Source: Tyto alba
Taxonomy: Eukaryota > Chordata > Aves > Strigiformes > Tytonidae
Direction of reading: 5' to 3'
Assembly: GCF_018691265.1 (NCBI RefSeq)
Contig: NW_024881300.1
Span: forward strand, 2,685,046 to 2,749,045
Length of the DNA stretch: 64,000 bases
Below are positions 22,761 to 36,911 of the stretch, one piece after another. The position numbers and the translations under genes are program-made. The notes beneath the pieces were generated by a model. The model did not search any database. It was not told the origin of the DNA and saw nothing but the letters and a program-made list of their open reading frames with translations. How positions within the stretch are numbered: the first letter of the stretch is position 1; each line of letters starts with the position of its first letter.

Positions 22761-23749
22761 CAGGAGGCAGAGAGCTATGCAGCAGCGCTGAGCAAGGCAG
22801 GCAGGCTGCCAGCTGAGGATTCAAACTCCTTCAGGGAACTGTAACAGTTACGCGGTAAACGCATTAACCATGGGAACCGCTTCCCAAAGGATGTGGTGGA
22901 TCCCAAATTGTAAGTCTTTCCATTGCGAGTGGATGCCTCTTTCAAAAATGCAGGCTGCAGTTCAACCACAAGCGCTCGCAGGGAGCTCTCAGGGAAACGC
23001 TGTGACCCCAGCGAAGGCAGGAGCTCAGACCGGGTGCCCGAGCAGCTGCTTCTGACCTTCAGCTACAAACCTACAAAATCCCTGCCCTCTGCACCTCGCC
23101 ATGGCAATTCAAGACTTTTCCTGGCTATACCCCTCTTTCGTGTCTCTGCCCAGCCCAATTTTCTGCTGTTTGTGATCTGCCCCAGGCCAGCTAAATTCCC
23201 TTTGACTTGACCTGTTGAGCAATCTTCTAAACCTTGTCACTCCTCTAGCTGGTTTTGCTTGTTTAATTACAAATCAGACCTCCTAGTGAAAGTTTCCTGG
23301 TCTCTTTAATTCAGATTCTGTTCCCCCAGCACCAGTTTCTTGGTGAAACTCCCAGAGGAGGACTAGTGAAAGTCTCCACAGCATGCAGTACCCAATGACC
23401 CACACTGCTAGAGACAGGTCTTCCAGCACCCTGCCTGCTCTCAGTTCCCAGAGAAGATTCCTCAGCAAGAGAGAGACGAGATTGAGTCTCACCCATAGTG
23501 CAACCCCTCCTTTTCTTTGACTTCATCTGTGACAAATGCATCAAGGGCCACGGCTGTTATGCTCTGCCTGGGAGCTGCCTCGGGATACCCTGACACACGT
23601 ATTGCAGCGTGCTGAATGATGCTAAGCACCCGGTTACGTGTGTATTCAGAGTCCTCTCCTGTCCAACCAGATGCCCCAAGCTGCTCCAGAACATTTGGTG
23701 GTTTCCAGCGGTTTGCAGTGGAGAAGCTGCCTGCAAACAATTCTGATGC

Positions 23750-24333
23750 ATAGAATCACAGAATTGGTTAGGTTGGAAAAGACCTTTAAGATCATCGAGT
23801 CCAACCATTAACCCAGCACTGCCAAGTCCACCACTAAACCATGTCCCTAAGCACCACATCTGTGTGTCTTTTAAATACCTCCAGGGTTGGTGACTCAACC
23901 ACTTCCCTGGGCAGCCTGTACCAATGCTTGACAACCCTTACGGTGCAGATATTTTTCCTAAAATCCAATTTAAACCTCCCCTGGTGCAACTTGAGGCCAT
24001 TTCCTCTTGTCCTATTGCTTGTAACTCGGGAGAAGACCCTGACCCCCACCTCACTACTACCTCCTTTCAGGTAGCTGTGGAGAGCGATAAGGGCTCCCCC
24101 GAGCTTTCTTTTCTCCAGACTAAATAACCCCAGCTGCCTCAGCCATTCTTCATAAGACTTGTGCTCCAGACCCTTCACCGGTTTCGTTGCCCTTCTCTGG
24201 ACACGCTCCAGCACCTCAATGTCCTACCTGCAGTGAGGAGCCCAAAACTGAACCCAGTATTCAAGGTGCTAGTGCTGAGTACAGGGGGACGATCACTTCC
24301 CTTAATCCTGCTGGCCACACTATTGCTGATACC
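23750..24333 (-). mobile_element. CR1 LINE, 5'-truncated copy with recognisable ORF2 end
   Basis: The plus strand starts with tagaatcacagaattggttag and a ggttggaaaagacc block and continues through ggcagcctgtaccaatgcttg and ttgcccttctctggacacgc to ctgctggccacac. This is the reverse complement of the 3' end of a CR1 of the kind common in neoavian birds (CR1-J-like). The minus strand keeps an uninterrupted 126-codon frame (24214-23834) that matches the ORF2 C-terminus: [59 protein letters not shown]. It is 5'-truncated, as most CR1 copies are. A gap of about 10 bases near 24270 removes a normally conserved ggcctcacc stretch. It is the youngest-looking transposon in the window, sits in the giant intron in the CFDP1 orientation and is not a host gene. 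Confidence 0.93.
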
Positions 24334-27300
24334 ATTAGCGAAGGGGGAGAAAAATACATTTGAAGGGAGGAAGGAAGAAGGGATAACCGGGGAGAAGCAG
24401 GGATAACATTTCACTTCACTGAAGTGCACTTAAACCAGCCTGTGCTTGTCAGGAAGCTGGAGCAGCCAGGTGCTGTGCATCCCTCCTGACTGCAAAGCAC
24501 GCTGCAGGGCTCTCCAGCGCCACGACCAGGCTCTGCAAATAGCAAGGAGGTCACACTGAACACCCCAGGAGACCAGCATGAAACAGGAAACTTTCTACAG
24601 GAACAAAAAAATCCTCTTATCTGCCTCAATCACAGTAATATTTGGATAAAGCGTTCTTGCTCTTATCTGGACTATAACCTGGCATTTCAGCAGGCCTGCT
24701 CTCAGATCTCTCGCAGAGCTCAGCTGATCCACCTTGGTGGAAAGGTTTATTGGTTCATATACAAAGTTGTTCCTCCTTTTCTTATCTCTTGGCTTGTGAA
24801 TTTCTACTTCTCTTCAGAGTCTAGAATCAGAGATTTGACAAGTCAATGTATACCCAATAAAAAGTGAGGGCCCCCTCCACGATGTCTCTGCTACAGCACT
24901 TCTCCTTCCCAGGCTCTTTTCCTTCCATTCACTGACCTAAACCATCTCTGTGAGCAGAAAAGCCCAAGCAGGGTAAAGCCTTGCCAAGGGAAGAAACTCT
25001 CCCATTATTCTCATCCAAGAAAGTGGCACAAAGGCAAAAAGACCAGAAGGGATGGCTCACATCCCTGGGTCATGGCAGAGAGCTGGAAAAGGCTCGTCTC
25101 CAGGAGGACAGTGCCAGCACTTCTTTTTTTAACTTAGCCAGCAGCTGCAGAATTTAAACTGTATTAAAAGCCCATTTTGCCCTTGCTGCTGCAAAGGAAA
25201 CCATCTCTCTCCTTTCCCCTCCCAAATAAAAGGACCAAGTCCACAGACAGACATCCTGTAATGTCACCTTAGAAAGAGGTGGCAACATGACTCATCTCAG
25301 TGGGACGTGCAGCATGGAGCAGCTTTACTTTCACTTCAGGTTACAACAGGAATATGCTGCTCCCACGGCTGATCCTTGCTTTGAGATTTTATTACGAGCA
25401 ATACAACAAGCCTTTAAAAATATTCTCTGATTAGAAGTGTCTGGAGCAAGAAAGGAAGAGATACGCAAGGAAAACAGGCAGGCTGGATTTTGAGGCTCTA
25501 GACACCGCTCATTACCCAGAGTCTTCCACTCTGCAGCATTGCTACACGCAGAAGCCCTCTCTCCTACAGATACATGCTGCACGACAGGTCAGAAAGACCC
25601 CATTTAAACGGCCTTCCTACAATCTATTTTAGTATAACACAAGAGGCTGCGTTATTTGTCAGGTCAGAACAACAAGAGACGGAGAGCACTGAACTAGATA
25701 CCATTTACTAAACACTGGTCTCCAACACCTATTCCAAGCCTACCTCAATTTATAGATTAATCTGCTGAATCAGTAATTTAGGCTATTTGATGGTTAGCAT
25801 TCAGAAGAGCACACTTCTGGGAATGCTGAAAACCTGCTTGTGATTTACAAAATTACTGTCAGGTCTCCAGTGGCCTGGGCATTTGTCAGAGTCAGGTGTT
25901 CTCTGTTAGCCACATTCTCCCTTCTCTCCCCACATCCAGGTTTAGTATCAGCAATGAAATACCAACTGCTCCTGCAGCATTTATTCGAAAACAGCAGAGC
26001 AAGCATGAGTCTTGTCCCCCTTCCCATTTCTAGCCTGCTGCATCAATCGCCATGCAATATTAGGGCTTTAGGATGATGTATATCAACCAACTGGGGTGGG
26101 GGAGAATGGGACTGGAAAGCATCCAAATAATCTGCACCCCCCTCACGCCCTGGGGATGGTGCCCTGAGCCTCCCAGGAGCATTCCTCCCCTGCATCCATG
26201 CTTAGGGAGGATGGTGGCAGGGGCTGGCCTAGCCCAACAAAACAGAGCAGGATTAGAAGAGGAAAAGAGCAAGCCTGCCTCTGGCTGCAGCTAGCCCCTC
26301 CTTTTGCCCAGCCCTTTCTGACTCTGACACCAAACTGCTCCTATCTTTCAGGCCTGGGTTGGGATTCCCTCCGGAATCTGTCAGCAGAGGTCTTGAAAAC
26401 AGCAGTGGGAATCCTCTCTACACAACGGGACTAACCATCCTTCTTCCAACACCGAGCGCATCAGCTCCCAAACCCTCCCAGAGCCTGCAGTGTCTCTGCG
26501 AAGCAGGCAGCGAGCGTGGCTTCAGCTGGCTCTCAGCACGGCCCGTTTCATAACACAAAAGGAAGCTCAAATCCCTCAGGGCTCAGATTTTTTCCAAACT
26601 GGGTAAACACACGCAAACACACATGATTTGCATGCACAGCAACTGGGACAAAGGATCTGTGGCCAGGTAGGTGTCTAACCGGTGGTCCAGGCATGCGGTA
26701 ACACGCGTGCAATCCTAGATATCTTGAACTGAAAGAGACTTATCTCTAGACTGACTCTGTGCTGCTTCCAAGTCTCGCTTCAAGATTAAAAAGCAGCCTT
26801 TGTTGTTGGGAACATTACCATTTCAGAAAAAAAACCCAACCCTGCTCAGCCCCCCCACCCCAAAGGTTTGGTTTGTAACCCAAAACATTGGCGCCTTAAT
26901 ACTAGAAGGTCAAAGCCCTCCAGTCATTAGGCAGATTATATTTAAGAGCCCTATGTGCTGCTCATCAGAGACTTATTCCTTAAAGGATTGAAACAGCAAG
27001 GCAGCGCACCTCAGCAAGCAATCTCATTTAATAGTCAATTAGCAGAGATGAGCTCTTCTGAGCTAAAGATCACTGCAGACAAAAAAAATGCACCACCATC
27101 AGCTTTCCTCTGCTTCTGCTATTAAATCAAGCCAGCTGATCCACTCTTTCAGCCCATCATTAACTGGCAAGACTGGGATGCAGTGAAGAGTCACCCGCAG
27201 TTTTATCCCAGCCAGGACAGTAATATTCTTGATAATAAATAATATTTTTTTTAGAACAGAAGGGGACTGGATGGGCTCGGACACCGAAAGGAAAACTTCA

Positions 27301-30300
27301 TATTTTTCAGTACAAGGCCTTGTCTGTGAGCATGTAATTAAAGCAGGGCGAATTACAATCCTCCAACAGCAACTCCCCTTGCAGGTCCGAACGCCTAAAC
27401 CCCACATGCGCTGTCATACATCTGGGAGAAGGAAACAGCTAACTAAAGGCAGATTTGCATAGTGTTGATGTATTAGCACCAGCCAAATTACAGACCAGGG
27501 CAGGCCACCTACATCCAGCCACATGTTGGTAACAAGCAGTGCTGCGAACCAGAGCACACACCCAAATTTCACAGGCACATTGACATCAGCGTAACCAAGA
27601 GCACATGGGAGCTCTTCTCTAGAGCTGCCAACCCCAGTGTTCAAAAGCCATGAGTCAGCCTCCACACCCCCTCCAGTTGAGGTTAGCTTAAAAGCTAGAC
27701 ACTGCAGAAAAGTAAGAAAATCAGAAACAGTATTAATTTGCCTCCTAGTTTCTAAGCCTTAGGTTAAGCTAGCCAGGGTGGCTGTCCTTTCCTTCCAGCC
27801 ATTAGAGGCAGAAACTTTCTTTTCCTTGCTTGAAAGCTGAGGTTCTTTCTTACCTGATCGCTTTCCCCCAGGACTTGAGCATTAGGAGGAAAATTTGCCA
27901 AATATTTTAAGACTTGGCAGTTCATTCAAAGCTCGCATCGCCCCCTCCCACAATCAATCAAATATGACACTGGGTGACTTGGGATTTGCAACAAGAGGCT
28001 TGTGCTAGCTGGTTAAGAGAGGAGAGCTGCTGTCCACGAGCCAGCCCAGAGAGACTGATGGAAATGTTTATGCCACCAAATCCGTGCTCTTCACCGAGTC
28101 CTTTCTTTTTAAGAGTTTCAGCAGGGAGACTAAAGGCTTAAACTGTCCATGGACTCTGAATGACCACGTTGTCACCATGGACCATGTGAATGACCCTCTA
28201 AAACCCTTTATACTGGAGGAGGTACAGTGCAATGTCATGCTGCAGAAAAACAGTGTTACCAGTGCAATCATGTGAGAAGCAGCAAAAACAGGGTATGAAA
28301 GCTGTCAGTACTGGCACAGCAGTACCGACAGCACAGAAATCCCAGAGATTTCCGAAAAACGCTCCTCTGATGCAACGCAAACAACTCATGGGCACAGCAG
28401 AGAGGCAATACGAAAAGGTCTGCACATCAAATTAGAGTTCCTCTTAGCTTGTGGGTTACCACAAACATCTCTGCAGGCTGAAACCTACCCTGGGGACTCT
28501 GATTTACTCTCTTGCCTTGAAGGGCGGGGAGAACACAGAGATGCCCGAAGCCTGATAGCCAGTCTGGTGACAATGTGCAAGGAGAAATCGAAGCTTACTT
28601 TTTCCTCTTATCATTGCCATGCTGACTCCGCACAGAGGTAACGAAAGCAAAGCAAGACTGTCTGAATGCTTTTTTTCAGCAGCAGAGCTAAAGAAGGCGA
28701 AGTCTGAATGGCAAAAAACTGCGGAGTGAAGCTGCCACTAGAGACGATCATTTTTCAGTTATACCCTCACTTGAATGCAGCAACAAGAAAAATAAATTCT
28801 GATGGATGAAAAAAATGACAGCTCTTGCCATTTAAATATATGCCTAAAGGATCAACTTAGAAGCAGGATTCTTATGAACAAAAACACCCATCAGTTTTCT
28901 TCTCCCTCATAGCAAAATCCTACCGGAACCCATCTCTTGGGTGGGGTGATGCTTACCTGAACAGACCCTGCCCCATTCAACTCCACGGAGAAGCGAGCAG
29001 ATGGAGGGGTCTGTGTCAGTACAGACCCAAGCAACCACTTCAGAAGGCAAGTGTTTATTTTACCTGGTCCCTCTGTTTTACGAATTTGAGGCAGAATTTC
29101 CCTGATGGCTTCCTGACCTTGCACATTTGGTTGAGATGAAGGTGTGAAGCACCAAGAACTTCTTTCAAACTCAGGTATTAACTCTCCTGGTTAAACCATC
29201 GCAAGGAATGAGGCTGCACTTCAGAAGAGGACAGACAGAACCCCTCAGCCCTCCGTGGGTGTGGATGAGGCACACTCTGGACTTGGGGAGAGAACAGCGG
29301 TACGGAGAGATGAAGTCTCACAGCAAACTCGGAGGCAGGGCTAAGGAGAGCTGGTGCTACACCTGGCTACCAGGCCCACCTCCTCTTCACCTTGGCGCTT
29401 CTTACCTTCAGGCCCAGAAGCTGTTACAACTGGATAAGCTAAAAAAGCAAAGGAATCAAGGCACAGGAGTGAAAATCCCTGGATCTGGATTAGGCATGAA
29501 GCTGAGTTATTGGCACGGCCAGGCTTTCTCAGCCAAGTTGCGCATACAGATAGCGTACAGTCCGAATGAAAAACCAGACAAATAACAAAGGGCACTTTTA
29601 GCTGCAGGGTTTCCCCAAGACCTTCATCTGTCACGGGGTGGCTGCGCCCAGAGCCACATGGAAGACCCAAGCCACACTGCCTTAGTTTGGGCTGAAGCTC
29701 CCCGTGGCCTCCTCACCCACACCATGTGCATCTGCTGATACAAAGGGTGCTGGGGCGGGTCTGCCGCACCCCCGAGTCAACCGATCATGAAGTCAGAGCT
29801 TTCTGTGTCCGGTTAAGCTGTTCACAAAGCAAGCGTCCCAAGACATCAGTTGAGGCTGTTATGCCACACACAACCAGCTCACCATCAAATTCCCTTGAAG
29901 CAACTCCATCACTTGTTTCAACCTGCCAGCGTAAGGATGAACGGTTGGCAGGAGGACGTTAAATACTGTTTCAGGCTGCTCTTGAGAAGGTTGTGTGGGA
30001 ACCGGTCACACCCTTCTCCTGAGCACAAGCTGGTGTGCTCATACAGTCCGTATGCTACTCATTTCTCTGATCAGGCGGTTGCAGCAAGGGGAGCATCTTT
30101 GTTCCTCCTGCCACATGCATCTGCCTTAAAAGTAAAAGCTGCTGGCTTCCTTTTAAAGTAGGATCCATGCCTTTCTCCCCTCTTCCTGTGTTTTTAAATA
30201 TAGACAGCTGGAAGCCCTTCCCCAAACTATTTTCCCCTGCTTCTTTCATTTTTTGTTTAGGAAAATATTAATCTGGTCCTCTCTGATTTTGCCAGATAAT

Positions 30301-31034
30301 TTTCTGGAGATCTCGGGGATGGCTACTTTTTGTTTGAAGGGCTGGAGCACCACGAGGCTAATGAAGACATCCCTTTCCCAAAAAGGGTTTGCTAATCAGC
30401 AGAGACAGCAAAAGCAAGTGACTACAGGAATCTTTCAAAGCTTCTTGCATTACAAGCGGAGAGATCATCCTCCCCTTTGTTATTCACGTTTAAAGCATAC
30501 AAAGCCACGTAATATTTAATTCCCACGTACATTGCTCAGTCTCCTGCATTGCAAGCAAGGCTATGTCATGAGAACTCCAGCACGGCACATCCTTACCCAT
30601 CAATTTTGGGAACCAGGGCAGGGCTGTGGTACGCAGCAGACCAACAGGGACATGGTTTTATTCCTTGCAGGATCTCCAAGCACTCCTCTACCCCCACCCC
30701 ACTCGGACGAAGCAGCAGGGGAAAGAGCTGCACGTTAGACGCAGTCTTTGGTCTTTTTCATATCTGCAAATACAAGTTTCTTATTAAAAGATAAAGAAAA
30801 AACCCTTTCATCCTCTATGCCCCAACCTAATCTTTAAATACCTAGTGAAATATAAGTAATAGAGAGATGCTTTTAGCAGCTGTGGGCTCAGACATCCCTT
30901 TCATGTACACAGACAGAAGCTGACTAGGACTAAGGGTTGCTTAACTTAAAGCTGACAAAGTTTGATCACTGTGCCTGGCAATGAATATTAAAAGCAATGA
31001 CAAGATTGACATTATCTAGCTGCACTGTAGCTTC

Positions 31035-31051
31035 TTTTTTTTTTTTTTTTT
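31035..31051 (+). repeat. Poly-T tract (T17)
   Basis: Seventeen T in the giant intron, within otherwise unique AT-rich sequence. Confidence 0.9.
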
Positions 31052-33334
31052 CTATTTAAATGCTCCATTCCTTAGTTCTTACTGCAAGGATCTGAGTCAG
31101 GAAAATACAGCTCAGGTTGGCATCTTCCAAAAGTGCCTGCTAAAGCCCAGCTTTTGTGGTGCCAAACTTAAGATACTTACAAAGGGCTGAGCTTACAAAG
31201 CAACACAATTTCCTGACAACGAACATGAATAAAAACACTTCTGTGTGTCACGTGCTGTGCACACGTTTGAGGCTTCAAAAAGGCACCGCTTGATTTTTCT
31301 AGATGTAGGGCAACATTGCTAACCCACCTTCTTCACCTTTCACAGCCAGCTCTGTTCTCCAAGAAGCGACTGCATCGCAGCAGTAAGGAACTGGAGCTCT
31401 CCCACACGCTCCAGGGTCTGTGTTAACTACAGTTTCTGCTCTGAATGATGACAGATGTTTCCCTGAATGCGTAAATTCATTTTCTTCCCCTAAAGAAATG
31501 TCTTAAAAGCTGCTAAGTGGCTCTAACCGAATGAGCAGTGGTTAAACAAGGGTGTAAGATGGAACAAGCAAGTTGCCAAAATGCTTTCTCTCTTTAAATA
31601 GGAGGCGAAAGCACCATCGCCTGCACAGACTTGCTCCAATGCCCAAATTGCTCTCGCCACTGAAATGTGTACCTTATTTCTAGCTCCAGCTCTTTCAACC
31701 ACGGCTTACAGCTGCTTCTTGGTGGGCTGGGTTAAAGAGCACCTCCCTCAACTGAGAAGGATGTCCTCGTGCAGAAAACTACAGGCTAAGGTCAAGCCGT
31801 ATCGTACACGATCTTTTCTAACCCAAAAGCTGCACTTCAGCTCGCAAGTTTATCAGAGCCACCACGTGATCTGACGACAACTCGCGCTGTGTTTTGTACT
31901 GGAGGTGGGAGCTGTTTCCAAGTAACAGGGCTAAAGCCTTGGGCTGCCCAAGGTCACAGAGGATATCTCTGCTGCGGAGCACGCTTAGGCACTCCTGCAG
32001 CTGCTGCCCCGAACTCCTCAGAGAGCACACAAAGCCTCTCGGGGCATCCCCTCGTATGTCAAACCTGGGCCAGCTGGTTTCTCTGCAGCTGTAGTGCAAA
32101 TCTAAGCAGAGCTCTCCGCGTGGGCTGACAGCCCCACCTATTCTGCAGCAAGGATGCAGGCGGCAGCAGCACCTCTCCATGTTCTCCCCCAGCTCCCCAG
32201 GTGTCACCTCTCCGCTGCTCTCAGAGAGACACGAGCATCGCTGGCAGGCTAGTCCCACGCTGCCACCAAGCCTCAGCTCTGTTCTGGACTCACCCCTTCA
32301 GGCTGCCTAACGGTACCAATTTAATCACTACAATCCAGAGAGGCAGGGACTCACCTCTTGCTACCTTTTTCCCCACCCCATCCTTCAAAGAAAAGAGACA
32401 TTTCGTATCAGTCAGCCTAGAACAGTGTTTTTGTCAGCAGATGTTCTCCTTGAGCATCTTGTCATCGCAGTTTGTGGTCTTAAATCTTTCTTAAGTAACA
32501 AGATGCTTGGTCAAAGGTCATGGTTGAGCACTCGCACAGCAAAATCTATCTCGGCCTGGCCGATTTGCAAGTAGGAAATTGTCTTATTGTAAATGAAAAA
32601 AAGGTAAGAAAGCCCAGCACCGAGCATAAACAAGCTGACTGTACATAATGGACATTGTTAGGTGTCTGAATAGGTCACTGACTCAAAGGAAAGTTCAGCT
32701 CCACAATGCAGGTCTCGAGCTCTGAATACCAAGCAGAAAGCATCCCTGTGCACTCATGCCCCATGCATTCAGCGCAGCTGGATCTTTTTGTATTTCTCAC
32801 TGTCCATTTCCTCCTGAATTTCCCTAGTTTCCTTCCATTCGTATTATGAGCCTTTGTTCTTTCTCTGCCCTCTTCCTCCTACTATTTTGAAGTGTACAGA
32901 TGGAGTCTAAGGGTGGGGAAGCAAGCAGAGTCACAGCATGTTAGAAAAACAACTTTCGCAGCTTAGTAAAAATAGGATAAATCAGCTCTAGCATTGTATG
33001 GAAGTAGTGAGCCCTGCAAGAGGTAGGACCCAGACAAACTGCAGCTACAAAGAATTTTGTATGTTAAGAAGTTAAAAATAGTGCCCTTCATGGAATTCAT
33101 TTCATCCTAGTATTCACTCGTTGGTCAAACCTTGTGCACGGGGCTTTCTACCAGGACTCCCATTGTCCATCATGGTGGAATAGTCTTCTTCCCCCCAACA
33201 GGTCTCAAAGCACCACAGCAGTTTGTGCAGTAGAGTTATCCCAACTTTGAACACCACTTAATTGAGACATCTCGAGCAGACAGTCTGAGCATCCCTACAG
33301 TCTTTCAGCATAGGAGGAAGGTATTCACACATGG

Positions 33335-33400
33335 ACAGCCTGGGTTTGGGTCTGACCCTGAGAAGCTGCTTCTTTGGACTCGGACAAGTCACAGATTACC
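33335..33400 (+). repeat. Possible MIR-like SINE relic
   Basis: cctgggtttgggtctgaccc followed about 15 bases later by ggactcggacaagtcac resembles the MIR B-box and the GACCTTGGGCAAGTCAC core. More diverged than the 22.7-kb copy. Confidence 0.4.
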
Positions 33401-36400
33401 CGCTAACGAGATGAATTTTGTAAGGCACACCTGCTGTGATAAAACAAACCCAGAAGCTGTGGTCACTGATGTATGACTCCAGACATGTGGGTGAGCACTA
33501 GGGAAGCCCAGCGGACAGGAGGACAAGCTGAGAGAGGTACTCACCCCAAGCATGGAGGGTTACAAAACAGCACTAAAGACAGCACCAGGGAAATGCTTAA
33601 AACACTTACAGGAGAACTGTCTAGTTGTCGTTGGCTTTGCTTTGATCCAGATTTCATGACCAGGAGTGCTCCCCATTGAGGTCCAAGACACCCTGTGATC
33701 TTAGAGGTGCTCTGGGACCAGGGTAGGTCCTGCCCCAACAGAGCAGTGCTCAGCACTCCCGCTCACACCAGCACAGACAGGCTTCGTATCCTGCAGCCTT
33801 TGTTTCCAAATACTCAAAAACAACCTGCATGCATTACAACTAGCATCAGGACTTCTGCAGCACTTGAGACTACCAGAGCTGTCAGCTCTTTCAGCGATAA
33901 TAATCACCTGTCAAAAATGCGATCAGACTGGAGGAGAAATAAGGGTTAAAAGGAAAAAAATATGAGTAAGTACCTGGAGCTGTAGCCAAGGCAATCAAGA
34001 GACTGAATTCAGCTGTTTTGGTAAATACCTTTTAATGCAGTATGTTCCTCCTCCAGTGCAAGGGTCCTAGGGTGACACCAAAATAGGTTTGTGCCTGTGG
34101 CTTTAAATTTGCTAATATTTGCCTATGCATTCATACACACGATGGATGTGGGGGAGGGAGAAGAGAGAAAGATTTCAGATTACAAGAAGAACAGCATTTG
34201 TCACTTGCTTTAGATGGTGTGAGAGGCAGTTTCCAGGCTCTTGGACTCAGGAAGAATATTTTCTGTTCCATTCCTGATGTACTTGGCTGCCTTCGGCCAA
34301 AACCTGTTTTAAATCCATTAATGAAACTAGGCCGAGTCTGCATATCTTCTTAATTCCCCGATGGAAAAAGGGCACTTGAGTATATTTCCGGGAATGACAG
34401 ACACCCACAGTTCCCACCATTGTCATGCAAAGCACTGCTCTCTGGCCAGCTCCCTCCTCAAAACCCACTTTCTCCCTGGAACATCACCCCAGCTTGTCGC
34501 TGATTGCTTTATGGAGAACACAGGAACTTGATGAGATTCGCTTTCCTCTTTACAGCAGCACCTCACTACTGGCCAGTCCTGCATTGGTGCTGTGTTTGCA
34601 TCCAGTTTCATACACACTAGTGAGATCACACTTGGGGACATGCATCAGGTTCTGGCATCCATCTGCCCTGAGGTCACATACACATCTGCTCCAGGTAGTA
34701 AGGACGATGGGAATGATGAGGAAGGCTTTTTATTCCTGTCTTGCCCTGTGCCTGCTCTAAAGGGACTCACCCAGCACCACGTTCGTGCTCCCTCTCCTCA
34801 AGAGAGGAAGCACAGAAGAGCAGCGACGCATCCTCACAGCTCCATGCAGTGTGCAAGAGCTGGGGAGATGCTCCTAGCAGGAGCTCGGTTTGGCAGCTCC
34901 AGAACCAATCCTGCTTCCAGGAGCTGAAATGGTCCCCAGCAGAAAGCTGGTGGGTAGCTCTTTCTAGATCTGAGGGCAACCTGGAGAAGTCTCATGGGGG
35001 AGAGAAAGCCCTGATCTACAGGACTACAGGTGGGCCGGGAGCTGTAAAGACAGACCCACGTGCTGACATTCACATTATAAGCAAGGCCCATTTGCTTCCA
35101 TACAGCAACTCCCAGGACTTCAGTTTTCATGACCTGAAATCCTTTAAGGACAGGGGCCACTGTTGGTAGTGACATGAGCTGTGCCTAGACAGACTTTCTC
35201 CAGAGATCTGGAGAAGAGATGCCAAATGCTTCTTATAGAAAAATCACAATTATTCCAGCATATAAAAAGAAAACTCTCTTTCCCAAAGTGTTAGGGCACT
35301 AGGAGACTACATACTTTAAAAAACTAAGTTAAAGGACGTGGCAACAGCTAATAAAATGGGCACAAGTTCCATTACAGCAGCAGTATTTTTTAGCAGAAGT
35401 ATTTTAAGGCTAACCTCCTGTTCCACGAACAGCAGCAGCCTAAATGGGAAGGATCGCTGAGTCAGCTTTTGCTTTGGGCTTCACAATGTGCTCTATGTTT
35501 TCCAGCAGGCTATAATCTACTAGGGAAAGCTGAAGTGGGGGGAAGGGGGTGAACATAAGAGCTTTGAAGAAACATGGAAAGAAATATATGAAATTCAAGC
35601 CTCTGTTTAATTTATAAGCTGAAGAAAATGACATCACAACGTTGTAGGTCTGAGTGAGCTATGACTGCAAAGACCTCAGGCACTAGTAGCTGAATGTATG
35701 TGACTGCAGCAATGCTCTGTTGGGACAGTAATTTTTCTTGCAACTCTATGCAACAGTGCAACAAATGGTGTTATCCTGATAGTCACCTTAATATACAAGC
35801 CCGTGGAACAGCTTTCAGAACAAGAGATACTTCGAGTCATCCGTTGTCCAAAGGTCGTGTCAAATCCAGGACCTTGTCTCTAGCGCTGCCCAAGAGCACA
35901 CACACAGGGAAAGATGAAAGTTCAAGCGTAAAATGATCCACCCTCGGTGTACCTTCCCCGCCTCAGGAAATCAAGCGCATTTGGGAAAGATGAGGATCTT
36001 TAAGGCTGAAGTTCCTTCACAATTTAAAGCCCCTCCACCTCTTCCCTGACATTGGCTCCAGCACTCAGCTGTTGCACAGCTGTTTTAGCAGGCAACGCTG
36101 GCAGCCAGGCTAGTTTCAGCTAAGTGCCCTGAAATAGCTCAGCAAAAAGATCCAACAAGCATAGATGTGAGAGGAACAGTGGGAACACAACAGCCAGTAG
36201 CCAGATCTTCTGGCTGATGCTGCAGCAGAGCCTCAGCCTGAAAGAGGTGTCATGCACAGGACCATTCTACTAACAGTACCTTTTGCAAGTAGCCAGGAAA
36301 AGCCTTTCTGTTTAAATAAAGGACTTGGCAGAGAAAAATCACTTCCTCCCATTTACTCTCTCCACATTGAGTGAAACTTCTGTTGAATTAAGGGACTGGG

Positions 36401-36883
36401 GGGTTGTCCCCCCTTCCCAGCCTCTCAGCGCGGTTTGCTTTTTTACACGAAGGTAGTTATCCAAACGTTTTATACACTTGCTTTTTCTTTCCCAACCAAA
36501 CATGCTAAAGGTGCTCAAACTCTACAGGTCGGTGCCTGCAACCAGTGTGCACACTAACTCATGACAACGTGCTCCCACGCCACCAACTGACGCGTCAGAT
36601 GCTGAGACCCCTCTGGCATAAGACAAAAGGGGAGTCCTCTCCTGCACGGCTTTACCTTGCTCAGAAGAGTCCCAGCTGTGCTGTGATGTTCTCTGCTACC
36701 CTCATCAACAACTACCCCGATATTTTGAACATGTCTCCCACCAAGAACTATACCCTACATTGGAACAGCCCACAAAAATTAAATAACTATAGACTACTAG
36801 TTATGTTGCAGACTACACTTATTACAACCAGTTAACATAAAAGCCAGTACTGAGATGCAGAAGATATCCTACAGTCAGCTCCT

Positions 36884-36911
36884 CATCTTCACCACAACAG
36901 GGGTGAAGATG
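36884..36911. repeat. Short perfect inverted repeat (10-bp stem, 8-nt loop)
   Basis: CATCTTCACC (36884-36893) and GGTGAAGATG (36902-36911) are perfect reverse complements around an 8-base loop. The stem is too short to call an RNA gene. Confidence 0.7.

Noticed and set aside
23834..24214. 126-codon minus-strand frame with clear protein-family similarity
   Set aside because: Real similarity, but to the CR1 LINE ORF2 end; annotated as part of the mobile element, not as a host gene.
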